Below are positions 20,829 through 30,564 of a stretch of 64,000 bases of DNA, piece by piece (positions within the stretch are counted from its first letter, which is position 1; each line of letters starts with the position of its first letter). Position numbers and translations under genes: made by a program. This stretch comes from Neisseria sp. MVDL19-042950 (lineage in GTDB: Bacteria > Pseudomonadota > Gammaproteobacteria > Burkholderiales > Neisseriaceae). A model generated the notes under the pieces. The model did not search any database. It had not been told where the DNA came from and worked only from the letters and a program-made list of their open reading frames with translations. The stretch lies in contig NZ_JAUKWH010000009.1 of assembly GCF_030504625.1 (NCBI RefSeq), forward strand, positions 39,307-103,306. The letters run 5' to 3'.

Positions 20829-21128
20829 CATTTGCTCCTTATACATCCAAATCAAACGCACTACTAAACTTTTACTTACTTAATTTATAAATTCGGCTCC
20901 CAAAATAAAGTAAAATTTTAATCCTACCCAAAATTATAAAAATACTCTTAGAAAAAACGATTCAATTCAGACAAATTAAAATTCAAAAGAATATTACTAA
21001 TATAAAATTAAAATTGCAATACTTTTCCTTATTATTTTTTATATTTTTCTTACTTTTTTATCAAAAATAAAGTAAAATATAAAAAATCTCAGGGCATGTA
21101 TACAAAAACACCTGATTAGAAGGAATAA

Positions 21129-21821
21129 ATGATGGATACCTTTAAAGACAGATTGGTTTTTCTTTGGAAAAACGAAGCCAAACAAGCCAAAATCGCAGCC
21201 GACATTGATATGACCATCGCAGGTTTCAGCCGCATTTGGAATGAAGGTGGCTTACCGAAAGCTGAAACTCTAAAAAAAATCAAACAACTAAAAGGATGTA
21301 GCATAGACTGGTTGCTTACAGGCGAAGGCGAACCGTTTCCGGACGCACAAACTCCCTCCAACACTACCGCTCAAGACACTTTAGGTAATCCGGTTGATAT
21401 CGACGAGTTCATATTCGTCCCCCGTTACGATATTCAAGCGGCAGCTGGTCACGGGCAGTTGGTAGGCGATGAAACTCCTGTATTTACTATGGCATTTCGC
21501 CGCTACTGGATAGAAAACTATATTACCCGCGACACTAAAAACCTGTCCGTTATCTCGGTAAAAGGGGATTCGATGGAAGGAGTATTGAATGACGGCGATT
21601 CTATCTTGATAAACCATGGAGAAACCACACCGCGAGACGGGCTATATGTATTGCGCCTAAACGAAAACCTGCTAGTCAAACGCTTGCAGTTAATGCCGGG
21701 AGGAATAGTGAATGTTATATCTGCAAACGAGGCCTATCCTACCTTTGAGATTAATTTAAACAAAATGACGGATGATGTTGCCATTATCGGCAGAGTGGAA
21801 TGGTTTGGCCGCAATATTTAA
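21129..21821 (+). CDS. HTH transcriptional regulator with S24 (LexA/CI-like) C-terminal domain
   Basis: N-terminal HTH-like region ending CSIDWLLTGEGEPFP; S24-type SVKGDSMEGVLNDGDSILINHGETTPRDGLYVLRLNENLLVKRLQ. Confidence 0.85.
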   Translation: MMDTFKDRLVFLWKNEAKQAKIAADIDMTIAGFSRIWNEGGLPKAETLKKIKQLKGCSIDWLLTGEGEPFPDAQTPSNTTAQDTLGNPVDIDEFIFVPRYDIQAAAGHGQLVGDETPVFTMAFRRYWIENYITRDTKNLSVISVKGDSMEGVLNDGDSILINHGETTPRDGLYVLRLNENLLVKRLQLMPGGIVNVISANEAYPTFEINLNKMTDDVAIIGRVEWFGRNI

Positions 21822-21932
21822 ATACGATATAACTCAATTAGCTATTGAAATTTCCCTCTGCACCTCAACTTGCTTAAGTAATGCGTTTGCGCGACAATAC
21901 ACTCATATATTTAAATATAAAGGAATCACATC

Positions 21933-22271
21933 ATGTCAGACGAAAACCCTATTATCTTTACCGAGAGCTGCTGTGCAAAAGTAGCTGATTTAATTGCTGA
22001 AGAAAATAACCCCGATTTAAAACTCCGTGTATTTGTAAACGGGGGCGGCTGTTCGGGATTTCAATACGGCTTCACTTTCGATGAAATCAAAAATGATGAT
22101 GATTTTGAAATTGAAAAAAACGGTTTAACCTTTTTAGTAGATCCTATGAGTTACCAATACTTAGTAGGAGCCGAAATTGATTATACCGAAAGCCTGCAAG
22201 GTTCCCAATTTGTGATCCGCAATCCCAATGCCACTACAACTTGCGGCTGCGGTTCTTCTTTTTCAGTTTAA
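21933..22271 (+). CDS. erpA: Iron-sulfur cluster insertion protein ErpA
   Basis: A-type carrier: [21 protein letters not shown] ... [16 protein letters not shown]. Confidence 0.93.
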   Translation: MSDENPIIFTESCCAKVADLIAEENNPDLKLRVFVNGGGCSGFQYGFTFDEIKNDDDFEIEKNGLTFLVDPMSYQYLVGAEIDYTESLQGSQFVIRNPNATTTCGCGSSFSV

Positions 22272-22286
22272 CTGCAAAGTGGATTT

Positions 22287-22316
22287 TAAAAGCCGCCAAT
22301 AATCGGCGGCTTTTAT
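22287..22316 (+). terminator. Rho-independent terminator after erpA
   Basis: AAAGCCGCC AATAATC GGCGGCTTTT hairpin with T tract, 16 bp after the stop. Confidence 0.8.
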
Positions 22317-22748
22317 GATATTTGATGAAAAAATATTTTAGCTTTTTATCTGCATAGGGAATCTGAAGCTTTCAAACAACAAAACATAAATACTGCTTAA
22401 AATAAGCATTCAATGTATCATATTTAAAATATCTCCCTATAAATTAGACAGCGTAACTTACAATTTATTCCTTTATTACCAAGCTATTTAAGAATAAAAT
22501 ATACCAAACAACTTTAGTTATTTAGTATATTTTAATATATTTTTTAATTAAATAACAAATATATAATTCAACAATCTTAAATTATAACCGTTTATTTAGA
22601 TATATCCCCTTTGATATTCATTCCCTCATAAAATAGTTACATTTTATAAGAAAGAAACAATCGAGCCTAAATTGCAATTAAGCTGTCTAAATGACCACCA
22701 ATAAAAAATATGCAATTTCATAAGGCTTTAATTTTTAATGGAAAAATT

Positions 22749-23417
22749 ATGAACAAGCCAGAAAGCTTTTACGATGTATATGTTTCTTACCCTCCTGGTG
22801 TTGATCATGAAAGAATTAACGCCTGTCTTCGTGATAACTTACCTGAAAATGAAGCCAATGACTTAATCCAAGCATTGTCAGAGCGCCCTCAAGCTATTAT
22901 TGCTGAATACTGTACAAATGACGAACGCGAAAATGCACGCCATTATTTCAGTTTTTTAGGACTTGACGTTATCGTACGCCGCTCGATGGAACTTGCTCCA
23001 GACAGAGTTGCTGAAGAAGAAGGTAAAACTCAAACATTTGAACAGTGCCCTGTCTGTAATACCATCATTGACGGCCCCGAAGTTACAGATTATCCGACCT
23101 GCCGTTTACACTTCCCGTCGGCGACTGAAATTCTAATACAGCGTAAGCGTATTGAATGGGAAGAAAAAGTGGCTTTCGAACATAAAAAACAGCAAGAAAT
23201 TGCACACAAACTATTACTGGAGAAACAGGAAGAAGAAAAACGTCTGCGCAAACAAATACGTGCAGAATTAGAGGAAAAACTCCAAAAAGAGTTAGGCAAA
23301 CCCAACTGGCGTTTCCTATTCAAAGGAAAAAATGCTGCTGTTGCCGGTATTGTGATTTTCGTCATCGTTATTATTTTAGTTGCAGCCGGTTACTTTACTG
23401 CCCATTTTATTCGATAA
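22749..23417 (+). CDS. Hypothetical protein: zinc-ribbon-like motif, coiled coil, C-terminal TM anchor
   Basis: CPVCNTIIDGPEVTDYPTCRLHF, then charged coiled coil, then AAVAGIVIFVIVIILVAAGYFTAHFIR at the C-terminus. Confidence 0.65.
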   Translation: MNKPESFYDVYVSYPPGVDHERINACLRDNLPENEANDLIQALSERPQAIIAEYCTNDERENARHYFSFLGLDVIVRRSMELAPDRVAEEEGKTQTFEQCPVCNTIIDGPEVTDYPTCRLHFPSATEILIQRKRIEWEEKVAFEHKKQQEIAHKLLLEKQEEEKRLRKQIRAELEEKLQKELGKPNWRFLFKGKNAAVAGIVIFVIVIILVAAGYFTAHFIR

Positions 23418-23468
23418 ATATTGGATATATGATTTATAAGTATTTAAATCATTAACAAGACCCTTAGA

Positions 23469-24526
23469 ATTCGAATTTCAAGTGCAACACTCAGACAGGA
23501 GTGGTTGAAACAGATTTAAGAATAAAACACTTGGTGTTTCATAGCCAAGTGTTTTTCTTGGCCGGTGGTTTTTAGTTCGTCTTGAACCTTACGTATTTGC
23601 TGATGACTGATGTTGCGGAAATTGGTTTGTTTGAGGAAATATTGGCGAATGAGCCCCGTTAGTGTTTTTACTCAGCCCCTTCTCCCAAGAATGGCAGGGG
23701 CGGCAAAAATAGGTTTCCACCTCCAATGCTTGGGCTATTTGGGTGTGTAGGTAGGATTTTTTGCCGTTGTCCATATAAGGGTGTATACCCTGTCTTAATG
23801 CGCCTTTAATACCCTGATAACTGCGCGGGCGGGGCCTTGGGCTTTGAAGCTCTTCAATTTGCAGATGATGGTGTAGCGGGTAAACCGTTCAACCAAGGTC
23901 AATAATGCGCTTTTCTGATCTTTGCCAACGATGATGTCGGCTTTCCAATTGCCGATGCGGGATTTTGGTCAACGATTGCGGGTCGTTCTTCTATGCCGAC
24001 GCGGTCGTCGGGTATCTTTCCTCTGGTTCATGTACTGCCGTACTTTTTACGGTAGGGTTTGCTGTTGATTCTGAAATGCCGCCACAAAGTGCCGCAGTTG
24101 TTTTTGTCTTAATACAGGTAGTGGTAGACAGTGCTTGATGGAACTTGATGTGGTGGTGTTTGCGGAGATAGGCGAACACCTGATCAGGGCTGAGTTTGCG
24201 GTGGATGAAGGTGTCGATGTGTTGAATCAACTAGGAATGGAGCTGTTTGCGCTGTTTGTTTTAGCGGCTTTGCTGTTGGGCTTTTTCGGCGTTGTATTGC
24301 TGTTGCTGGGGGCAATACTGCCTGATTTCGCGGCTGATGGTGCGTTTGTGGCGGTTAAGCTATTTGATGATTTCGGTGATAGTTTGGTGGCGGTATAGGT
24401 ATTGGATGTAGTATCGTTCTTCTTAGGTCAGTTGTGTGTAGCTCATGGCAATCTTTCCTGTCAGGAAAGGCCAGTATGCCATCGCATGCCCTTTTTCCGT
24501 TATGGAAATGCACTTCAAATCCGAAT
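23469..24526 (-). mobile_element. Degenerate IS30-family insertion sequence (IS1655-like)
   Basis: Imperfect terminal inverted repeats ATTCGAATTTCAAGTGCA (23469-23486) and ATTCGGATTTGAAGTGCA (reverse complement of 24509-24526). Minus-strand transposase fragments with stops/frameshifts (MAMSYTQLT..ERYYIQYLYRHQTITEIIK, LIQHIDTFIHRKLSPDQVFAYLRKHHHIKFH). Confidence 0.8.
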
Positions 24527-24574
24527 CCGCTGCCGTCTGAACTTTTAATTTCAGACGGCCTTATGAATTTTATC

Positions 24575-25372
24575 TTAACTAATGATGCCTAAAGCCTTCA
24601 AACCGTTCAATACACCGTCTTCTTCGACACTCGGGCAAATAAAATCTGCAATTGCTTTCAAATCGGGATGCCCATTGTCCATTACTACACTAAAGCCTAC
24701 ACTTTCCATCATCTCGATATCATTCAAGCCGTCTCCGAATGCCATAACGTCTTTCATGCCTATGCCCAATTCGGCAACAGCAGTACGAATGCCTCGTGCC
24801 TTTGAACCTTCACTATCAAGCACATCGACTGCTGTTTCATGCCAACGCACGGTTTTATAACCATGCTTCGCCACTTCCGATCCCACTTCTTTCTCTTGCT
24901 CGGCCGTATAAAACCCTAATATCTGATAAACCTCATTATTACGGAAAAAATTCTTATTCACGATGTACTCAGGAAGGATATATTGCATCGCTTCTTTTAC
25001 TACCAACTCAGACCCAGATGCTGCAATTTTTTCATCTGATACAAAAGCATAAGGAATCTGTTTTTCATCAAAACATGCACATATCTGCTCTACTTTTCTA
25101 CTATCCATCGGATGTTTTTTCAATATTTCTCCATGATAGCGGATTAACTGCCCATTAATCGTTACCAATAAATCCATGCCCGCTTCTTCGACAACCTTAC
25201 GTACTTTACTGGGAACTGCCACAAACGGCCGGCCGGTAGCGATTGCTGTCAAAATACCTCGGTTTTTTAAAGCTTTCATGGCTTCCAATACCGATGGGCG
25301 CAAAGTATCAGTGTATTTGCGATAAAGCGTATCATCGATATCGAAAAACACAATTTTCGGATTTTTCATCAT
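24575..25372 (-). CDS. Cof-type HAD-IIB family hydrolase
   Basis: IVFFDIDDTLYRKYTDTLRPSVLEAMKALKNRGILTAIATGRP; GDGLNDIEMMESVGFSVVMDNGHPDLKAIADFI. Confidence 0.9.
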   Translation of the reverse strand: MMKNPKIVFFDIDDTLYRKYTDTLRPSVLEAMKALKNRGILTAIATGRPFVAVPSKVRKVVEEAGMDLLVTINGQLIRYHGEILKKHPMDSRKVEQICACFDEKQIPYAFVSDEKIAASGSELVVKEAMQYILPEYIVNKNFFRNNEVYQILGFYTAEQEKEVGSEVAKHGYKTVRWHETAVDVLDSEGSKARGIRTAVAELGIGMKDVMAFGDGLNDIEMMESVGFSVVMDNGHPDLKAIADFICPSVEEDGVLNGLKALGIIS

Positions 25373-25433
25373 TTTCTCTTAATAAGGTTTAATAAAAAAA
25401 ATTGATTTGTTATACCCAGGCCGTCTGAAAAAA

Positions 25434-26825
25434 CTAAGCCAAGACCCTAACTGCTTCTTTTCCTTGTTTAAACTTAGCTTTTAACAACATAGGTAATGTT
25501 TCATCAAAATACCAGCGGCCATCAGGCAAAGCCAAAGCACCACCGGCACAACGCAAAGTTATGGATTGCCGGGATAACGCATCAGTTTCCACAATTTCTA
25601 TAGTATGGGCACGCCCCCAATCTGCCACCGGTAAAGTCTTTGCCCGTTCAAGAATGCGACTGTTCTGAACCTGCACCCCCTTTTCAGTGTAGCAATGCCC
25701 ATTACACTGCCCGATTTCCTGCACGGGACAAGGCACATCTTTAGCACGCGTAACAGGCAAAATATCCAATGACGACGGACATAATTCATGTTCTTTAGCC
25801 CAAACCGCCAATGCGCGCTTAGCGGCTTTTTTATGCAGAAACAACCCGCACGGCTGGGATTGGCGGCTGCCATTTGATAACGGCACAATTCTTGCCTGTA
25901 AACGAGATTGCTCATCGGGTGCAAATTGTACGGTTAAATAGTTTTTCAAATTTTCAGACGGCCTCAAACGATATTCAGTTGCAACCTGTGCTTTCAACCA
26001 TAACGCATGAACACCACCTAGTGCTGGCAAAAATTTTACCGATGCTGCCGACTGCGCAAAAACAGGCACTTTTTTAGCATGAAGCAAATAAGAAATTTCA
26101 GAGAAAGTGCGCTCGTGAGCCTCTACTGCCAATGCTTGCCCATACCGATCCAGCCAAGTCAACACGCCATATGTATCGGGCAAAGCATATAACTGTTCCG
26201 AAAAGGATGTTGGCAACCAAGTCGGCAACATTTTGGGATTCATCAAGGCCCGGCAATGATTTTCCCATTCTTCCGCACCTTTTTCGGTTACGCTTTTTTC
26301 TAAAAAATCAGTCAATGCCAACACGTCGGTCATCGCCCGGTGGCGATTTTCAATCATAAGCCCGAACCGTTCGATGATGCTGTCAAGATTATGTTTATGA
26401 AACTGCGGATAAAGACGGCGGGAAAGCTGTACGGTACACAAAGCAGGGGCGGCAAAATCCACACCTGCACGTTGAAACTCATGGCGTAAAAAAGTGTAAT
26501 CAAAACGACTGTTATGTGCCACCAATAAAGCACCGCGCAGAAGCGGCAATAGTTCGGAAACCAATTCGGCAAACACCGGTGCATCTGCCACCATCGCATC
26601 GTCAATTCCGGTTAATCCGGTAATAAACCCGGAAATCGGCTGCTGCGGGTTTACCAGCCACTCATAACGCGCAACTTGCCCGTTTTCAAAACGCAAGATG
26701 GCCACTTCAGTTACACGATCCTGATACAGGTTGCCGCCGGTCGATTCCAAATCCACAATAACCACAGGTATGCCTAAACGTGCAAAACAACCTGCCAGCA
26801 ACGGCCAGCGAGAAGCTCCCTCCAT
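25434..26825 (-). CDS. DnaQ-like 3'-5' exonuclease with C-terminal GIY-YIG-like (apparently inactive) region
   Basis: Exo motifs VIVDLESTGGN, VAHNSRFDYTFLRHEF, HRAMTDVLALTDFL; then LPDTYGVLTWLDRYGQAL... in the position of LPDxPGVYxF...LYVGKS. Confidence 0.8.
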   Translation of the reverse strand: MEGASRWPLLAGCFARLGIPVVIVDLESTGGNLYQDRVTEVAILRFENGQVARYEWLVNPQQPISGFITGLTGIDDAMVADAPVFAELVSELLPLLRGALLVAHNSRFDYTFLRHEFQRAGVDFAAPALCTVQLSRRLYPQFHKHNLDSIIERFGLMIENRHRAMTDVLALTDFLEKSVTEKGAEEWENHCRALMNPKMLPTWLPTSFSEQLYALPDTYGVLTWLDRYGQALAVEAHERTFSEISYLLHAKKVPVFAQSAASVKFLPALGGVHALWLKAQVATEYRLRPSENLKNYLTVQFAPDEQSRLQARIVPLSNGSRQSQPCGLFLHKKAAKRALAVWAKEHELCPSSLDILPVTRAKDVPCPVQEIGQCNGHCYTEKGVQVQNSRILERAKTLPVADWGRAHTIEIVETDALSRQSITLRCAGGALALPDGRWYFDETLPMLLKAKFKQGKEAVRVLA

Positions 26826-26927
26826 AATCTTTCCGATTTAATTCAAATAACAAAATAATATTCTACACTTTTTCACCACCAAATGCTTGACAGGTTTATA
26901 CCCTATCCCTATAATTCAAATCTTTCC

Positions 26928-27004
26928 GCACCCGTAGCTCAGTTGGATAGAGTATCTGGCTACGAACCAGAGGGTCGGGCGTTCGAATCGCTCCGGGTGC
27001 GCCA
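26928..27004 (+). tRNA. tRNA-Arg (anticodon ACG)
   Basis: 77-nt cloverleaf: GCACCCG acceptor pairing with CGGGTGC, anticodon loop CTACGAA, T-loop GTTCGAATC, encoded CCA. Confidence 0.97.
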
Positions 27005-27018
27005 AAAATTTTATCTCC

Positions 27019-27093
27019 GCGCCCATCGTCTAGCGGTTAGGACATCGCCCTTTCACGGCGGTAACCGGGGTTCGATTCCCCGTGGGCGTGCCA
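27019..27093 (+). tRNA. tRNA-Glu (anticodon TTC)
   Basis: GCGCCCATCGTCTAGCGGTTAGGACA..., anticodon loop CTTTCAC, GGTTCGATTCC, encoded CCA. Confidence 0.97.
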
Positions 27094-27100
27094 GTTTTTA

Positions 27101-27137
27101 AACCCTTCAAGAATTTTCTTGAAGGGTTTTGTTTTTC
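27101..27137 (+). terminator. Rho-independent terminator after the tRNA pair
   Basis: AACCCTTCAAGAA TT TTCTTGAAGGGTTTTGTTTTT. Confidence 0.88.
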
Positions 27138-27533
27138 ATTCTTCGTCTGATTAATCCAATCATAAGAAGTTCGTTAATAAGCTAAAAATATTTAACTGTT
27201 TTAGAATTTAATTGATATACAACAGATAAATCGAATTATCATAAAAATATGAAGGCAAATACAATCAGATATAAAATTTATTCTCCCTTTCTATTTTAAA
27301 TATTTTATTCAATATAATAATCAAAACTTTAAAAATCAACTATTTCCAAATATTCAAAAATCATCTGCAAATAAAAGATTAGAACAATAATTATAAAAAC
27401 CAAATATCATTTTCCAATCGTCATAGACACCTACTGCATCCGCATAATCCAAAATAAACAATTTCAATTTTTGCATTTTCTTGTAAAATGGCGTGTTTCA
27501 TTTTCGCCATACAACCAACCACAAGAGCCTGAT

Positions 27534-28283
27534 ATGGATTTTCGTTTTGACATTGTGTATGAATATCGCGAGATGTTCTTTTACGGAGCATTAACCACTT
27601 TGGGTTTAACTGTGGCAGCTACTTTAGGCGGTACGGTTCTAGGGTTGTTCGGCGCATTGGCACGTATTATCCGCTTTGAAAAAGGCAACATTTTTACGCA
27701 CACACTGGCATGGCTGCTGCGGACATGCTCGCTGGTTTACGTTACACTTTTTCGCGGTACACCTTTGTATGTACAGATTTTTATTTGGTATTTTGTTTGG
27801 GCAGTCGCACTTATCCACCCTACCGACGGTTGGCTGATTTCAGGCGACTTGGCTATCGAACTCCGCCGTAATTACGGTGCATTGATTGCGGGTACTCTGG
27901 CATTGATGGTAAATGCAGGCGCATATATTACGGAAATTTTCCGTGCCGGTATCCAATCTATCGACCGCGGTCAAATAGAAGCCGCCCGCTCTTTGGGTTT
28001 GACTTATCCTCAAGCTATGCGCTACGTGATTCTGCCTCAAGCATTGCGCCGTATGCTGCCTCCTCTGGCCAATGAATTTATTACCCTGTTGAAAGACAGC
28101 TCGCTGTTATCGGCAATTGCCGTTACCGAGTTGGCTTACGTACAGGCAACCATTTCGGGGCGTTATTCAATCTACGATACGCCGCTCTACACCGTGGCAT
28201 TGATTTATCTGGTCATGACCATGTGCCTGAGCTGGATGTTCTCATGGCTGGAGAAACGCTACAACACTGCCGGACACCGTTAA
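27534..28283 (+). CDS. Polar amino acid ABC transporter permease
   Basis: HisM/GlnP-type permease (YGALTTLGLTVAATLGGTVLG..., GQIEAARSLGLTYPQAMRYVILPQALRRMLPPLANEFITLLKDSSL). Confidence 0.9.
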   Translation: MDFRFDIVYEYREMFFYGALTTLGLTVAATLGGTVLGLFGALARIIRFEKGNIFTHTLAWLLRTCSLVYVTLFRGTPLYVQIFIWYFVWAVALIHPTDGWLISGDLAIELRRNYGALIAGTLALMVNAGAYITEIFRAGIQSIDRGQIEAARSLGLTYPQAMRYVILPQALRRMLPPLANEFITLLKDSSLLSAIAVTELAYVQATISGRYSIYDTPLYTVALIYLVMTMCLSWMFSWLEKRYNTAGHR

Positions 28284-28287
28284 CTCT

Positions 28288-28320
28288 AGAGGCCGTCTGA
28301 AAACTTTTCAGACGGCCTCT
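28288..28320. terminator. Inverted DUS pair between convergent ABC permease gene and dld
   Basis: AGAGGCCGTCTGAAAACTTTTCAGACGGCCTCT. Confidence 0.8.
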
Positions 28321-28337
28321 TCACAATAAAATCCAAG

Positions 28338-30029
28338 CTATTCGGCCCAATCCTTTTTCTTGGAAGTTTTACCAATCCCCGGATTAAAGCTATTGGTCGG
28401 ATCAAGTTGGCGGTAAAACTGTTTCAATGCGGGTTTGGCTTCATATAAATGACCCACGTTGTGCTCTGCCGGATATTGCGCACCGCGTTGGTCAAGCAGT
28501 TCCAGCATTTGGTGTTCCAAATCCATGCAGTTATGGCCTTTTTTCACGATATAGTCTTGGTGGAACACATGGCACATGAAATGGCCGTAGTAAAGTTTGT
28601 GGCTGATTTTACTGTCGATTTCAGACGGCAGCCGTTCAAACCAATCATCATCGTTACGGCGCAAGGCAATATCCAGCGCCACAATGTCTTCGACTTCTTG
28701 ATCATGCACGGCACGGTAACGCACGGCGGCACCGGCTACGGCAAAGCGGTGCAGCATGGCCGCTTGGGTTTCTTCAGGGCTGCATTCAAAATAAGCACCC
28801 GATTTTTCGGCAAAATACGTTTTCAGAAATGCCCGTGCTTCTTCAACACCTTCACCACCCATTTTGAGAATCAGATGATGTTCATAACGGTTACGGTAAT
28901 CACGCAAAGACTGCGGCAGGTGCTCAGGCAGGTATTTGCTGATGAATTGCAATGCCTTATCGGTAAAATGGGCAGGCAGAATGCCGAGTTTCTTGCCGAC
29001 ACGATCGGCTCTTGCTTTTAAATCAAATAATTGCGGCAGCCGATGCGTGCCGAATTTTTTAATCACCCAAAACGTGTCTTTGCCGTATTCGGCAGCCATA
29101 TCGAAGGCATCGCGGTGAATGTATTCGCCGGAAACGGGCAGATTTTTAAAACTGCCCAATACGGTGCGGCGGATGTCGGTAAGTTCTTGGGTATCGTTGG
29201 TACCAATATAGAAAACAGCAGTATTTTTTTCCAAAGGAAAGGTATCCAAGCGCACGGCAAATACCATCAGCTTGCCGGCACAGCCCGATGCTTCGTAATG
29301 GCGAGCAGGGTCGGCATTGAAACGGGCGGCAGAGGGTTCGTCCACTTGGCGCACATGATTGCAGTAGGCATGATCGTGGCCTTTTCCGGCCTCGCGGGTA
29401 ATGTCTTTTTGCTGATAATGATGGCCTTGCAGATTAGTAAGGATTTCCTCGGGGGTTTCGCCCAAATCAATGCCCAGATGGTTGATTAAATGCAGCTTTC
29501 CCTGTTCGTCTATTTGCGCGAACAAAGCCATTTCGGTATAAGCGGGCCCGCGTTGTACCAGTGCGCCACCCGAATTATTGCACACGCCGCCCAGCACGGA
29601 TGCGCCGATACATGACGAACCGATCACGGAATGCGGTTCGCGCCCCAATGGTTTCAGCAGCAATTCAAGCTGATTCAAAGTAGCCCCCGGCAAGCACACA
29701 ACCTGCTCGTTGTTGTTGATGGGGCGGATGATGTCCATACGCATGGTGTTCACAATCACGATATCGCGGTCGTAATCGTTGCCGTCGGGCGTGGAGCCGC
29801 CGGTCAGCCCCGTATTGGCGGCCTGCGTGAGCACGATCACATCGGCTTCCACACAAGCTTGCAGGACTTTCCATTGCTCCAACAAAGTGCCCGGCCGCAC
29901 CACGGCAAGCGCTTTACCTTCGCCGAAACGGTAGCCTTGGCGGTAGGGTTCGGTTTTGGCCGGATCGGTAATGATGTAAGGCCGGCCGACTATATCGGTA
30001 AGAGCTTGAATCAGTTGGGTGGCAGTCAT
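28338..30029 (-). CDS. dld: Quinone-dependent D-lactate dehydrogenase
   Basis: FAD-binding Dld architecture (ALAVVRPGTLLEQWKVLQACVEADVIVLTQAANTGLTGGSTPDG; SVIGSSCIGASVLGGVCNNSGGALVQRGPAY). Confidence 0.93.
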   Translation of the reverse strand: MTATQLIQALTDIVGRPYIITDPAKTEPYRQGYRFGEGKALAVVRPGTLLEQWKVLQACVEADVIVLTQAANTGLTGGSTPDGNDYDRDIVIVNTMRMDIIRPINNNEQVVCLPGATLNQLELLLKPLGREPHSVIGSSCIGASVLGGVCNNSGGALVQRGPAYTEMALFAQIDEQGKLHLINHLGIDLGETPEEILTNLQGHHYQQKDITREAGKGHDHAYCNHVRQVDEPSAARFNADPARHYEASGCAGKLMVFAVRLDTFPLEKNTAVFYIGTNDTQELTDIRRTVLGSFKNLPVSGEYIHRDAFDMAAEYGKDTFWVIKKFGTHRLPQLFDLKARADRVGKKLGILPAHFTDKALQFISKYLPEHLPQSLRDYRNRYEHHLILKMGGEGVEEARAFLKTYFAEKSGAYFECSPEETQAAMLHRFAVAGAAVRYRAVHDQEVEDIVALDIALRRNDDDWFERLPSEIDSKISHKLYYGHFMCHVFHQDYIVKKGHNCMDLEHQMLELLDQRGAQYPAEHNVGHLYEAKPALKQFYRQLDPTNSFNPGIGKTSKKKDWAE

Positions 30030-30100
30030 GAAAAATTTTTCCGGTCAAATAAATAGATCAGATAAGGAGTGTGCTATCTTTTTATTGTCGGGTCAAATAC

Positions 30101-30137
30101 CAAGAGGCCGTCTGAAAACTTTTCAGACGGCCTCTTG
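30101..30137. terminator. Inverted DUS pair between dld and trxA
   Basis: CAAGAGGCCGTCTGAAAACTTTTCAGACGGCCTCTTG. Confidence 0.8.
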
Positions 30138-30149
30138 ATTCATCAGGCA

Positions 30150-30479
30150 TTAAATCGAAGCGTTCACAAACGCAACCAATTGACCTTTGGCCAATGCGCC
30201 TACTTTAGTAGCCACGTTTTGGCCGTCTTTGAAAACCATCAAGGTCGGAATGCCGCGCACGCCGAATTGGGCGGGGCTTTGCTCGTTTTCGTCGATATTG
30301 ATTTTAACCACTTTCAGACGGCCTTCAAATTCGGCAGCCACTTCGTCCAAAATCGGGGCGATCATTTTGCAGGGGCCGCACCACGGTGCCCAGAAATCCA
30401 ATAATACGGGCACGTCTGATTTCAACACGTCTTGTTCGAAAGTAGCGTCGGTAGCATGTACGATTAAATTACTGCTCAT
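30150..30479 (-). CDS. trxA: Thioredoxin
   Basis: [26 protein letters not shown]; start [15 protein letters not shown] at 30479. Confidence 0.95.
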   Translation of the reverse strand: MSSNLIVHATDATFEQDVLKSDVPVLLDFWAPWCGPCKMIAPILDEVAAEFEGRLKVVKINIDENEQSPAQFGVRGIPTLMVFKDGQNVATKVGALAKGQLVAFVNASI

Positions 30480-30564
30480 GTTGTTTTCCTTTTCAAATGG
30501 TAGGGAATGGAAAGCCATTCGGTTAACTTGACGTTTGCAAGGATAGAGGTTGGCAAACAAAATT

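Noticed and set aside
23991-24230. 79-aa ORF as an independent gene
   Set aside because: Fragment of the degenerate IS30-family transposase.
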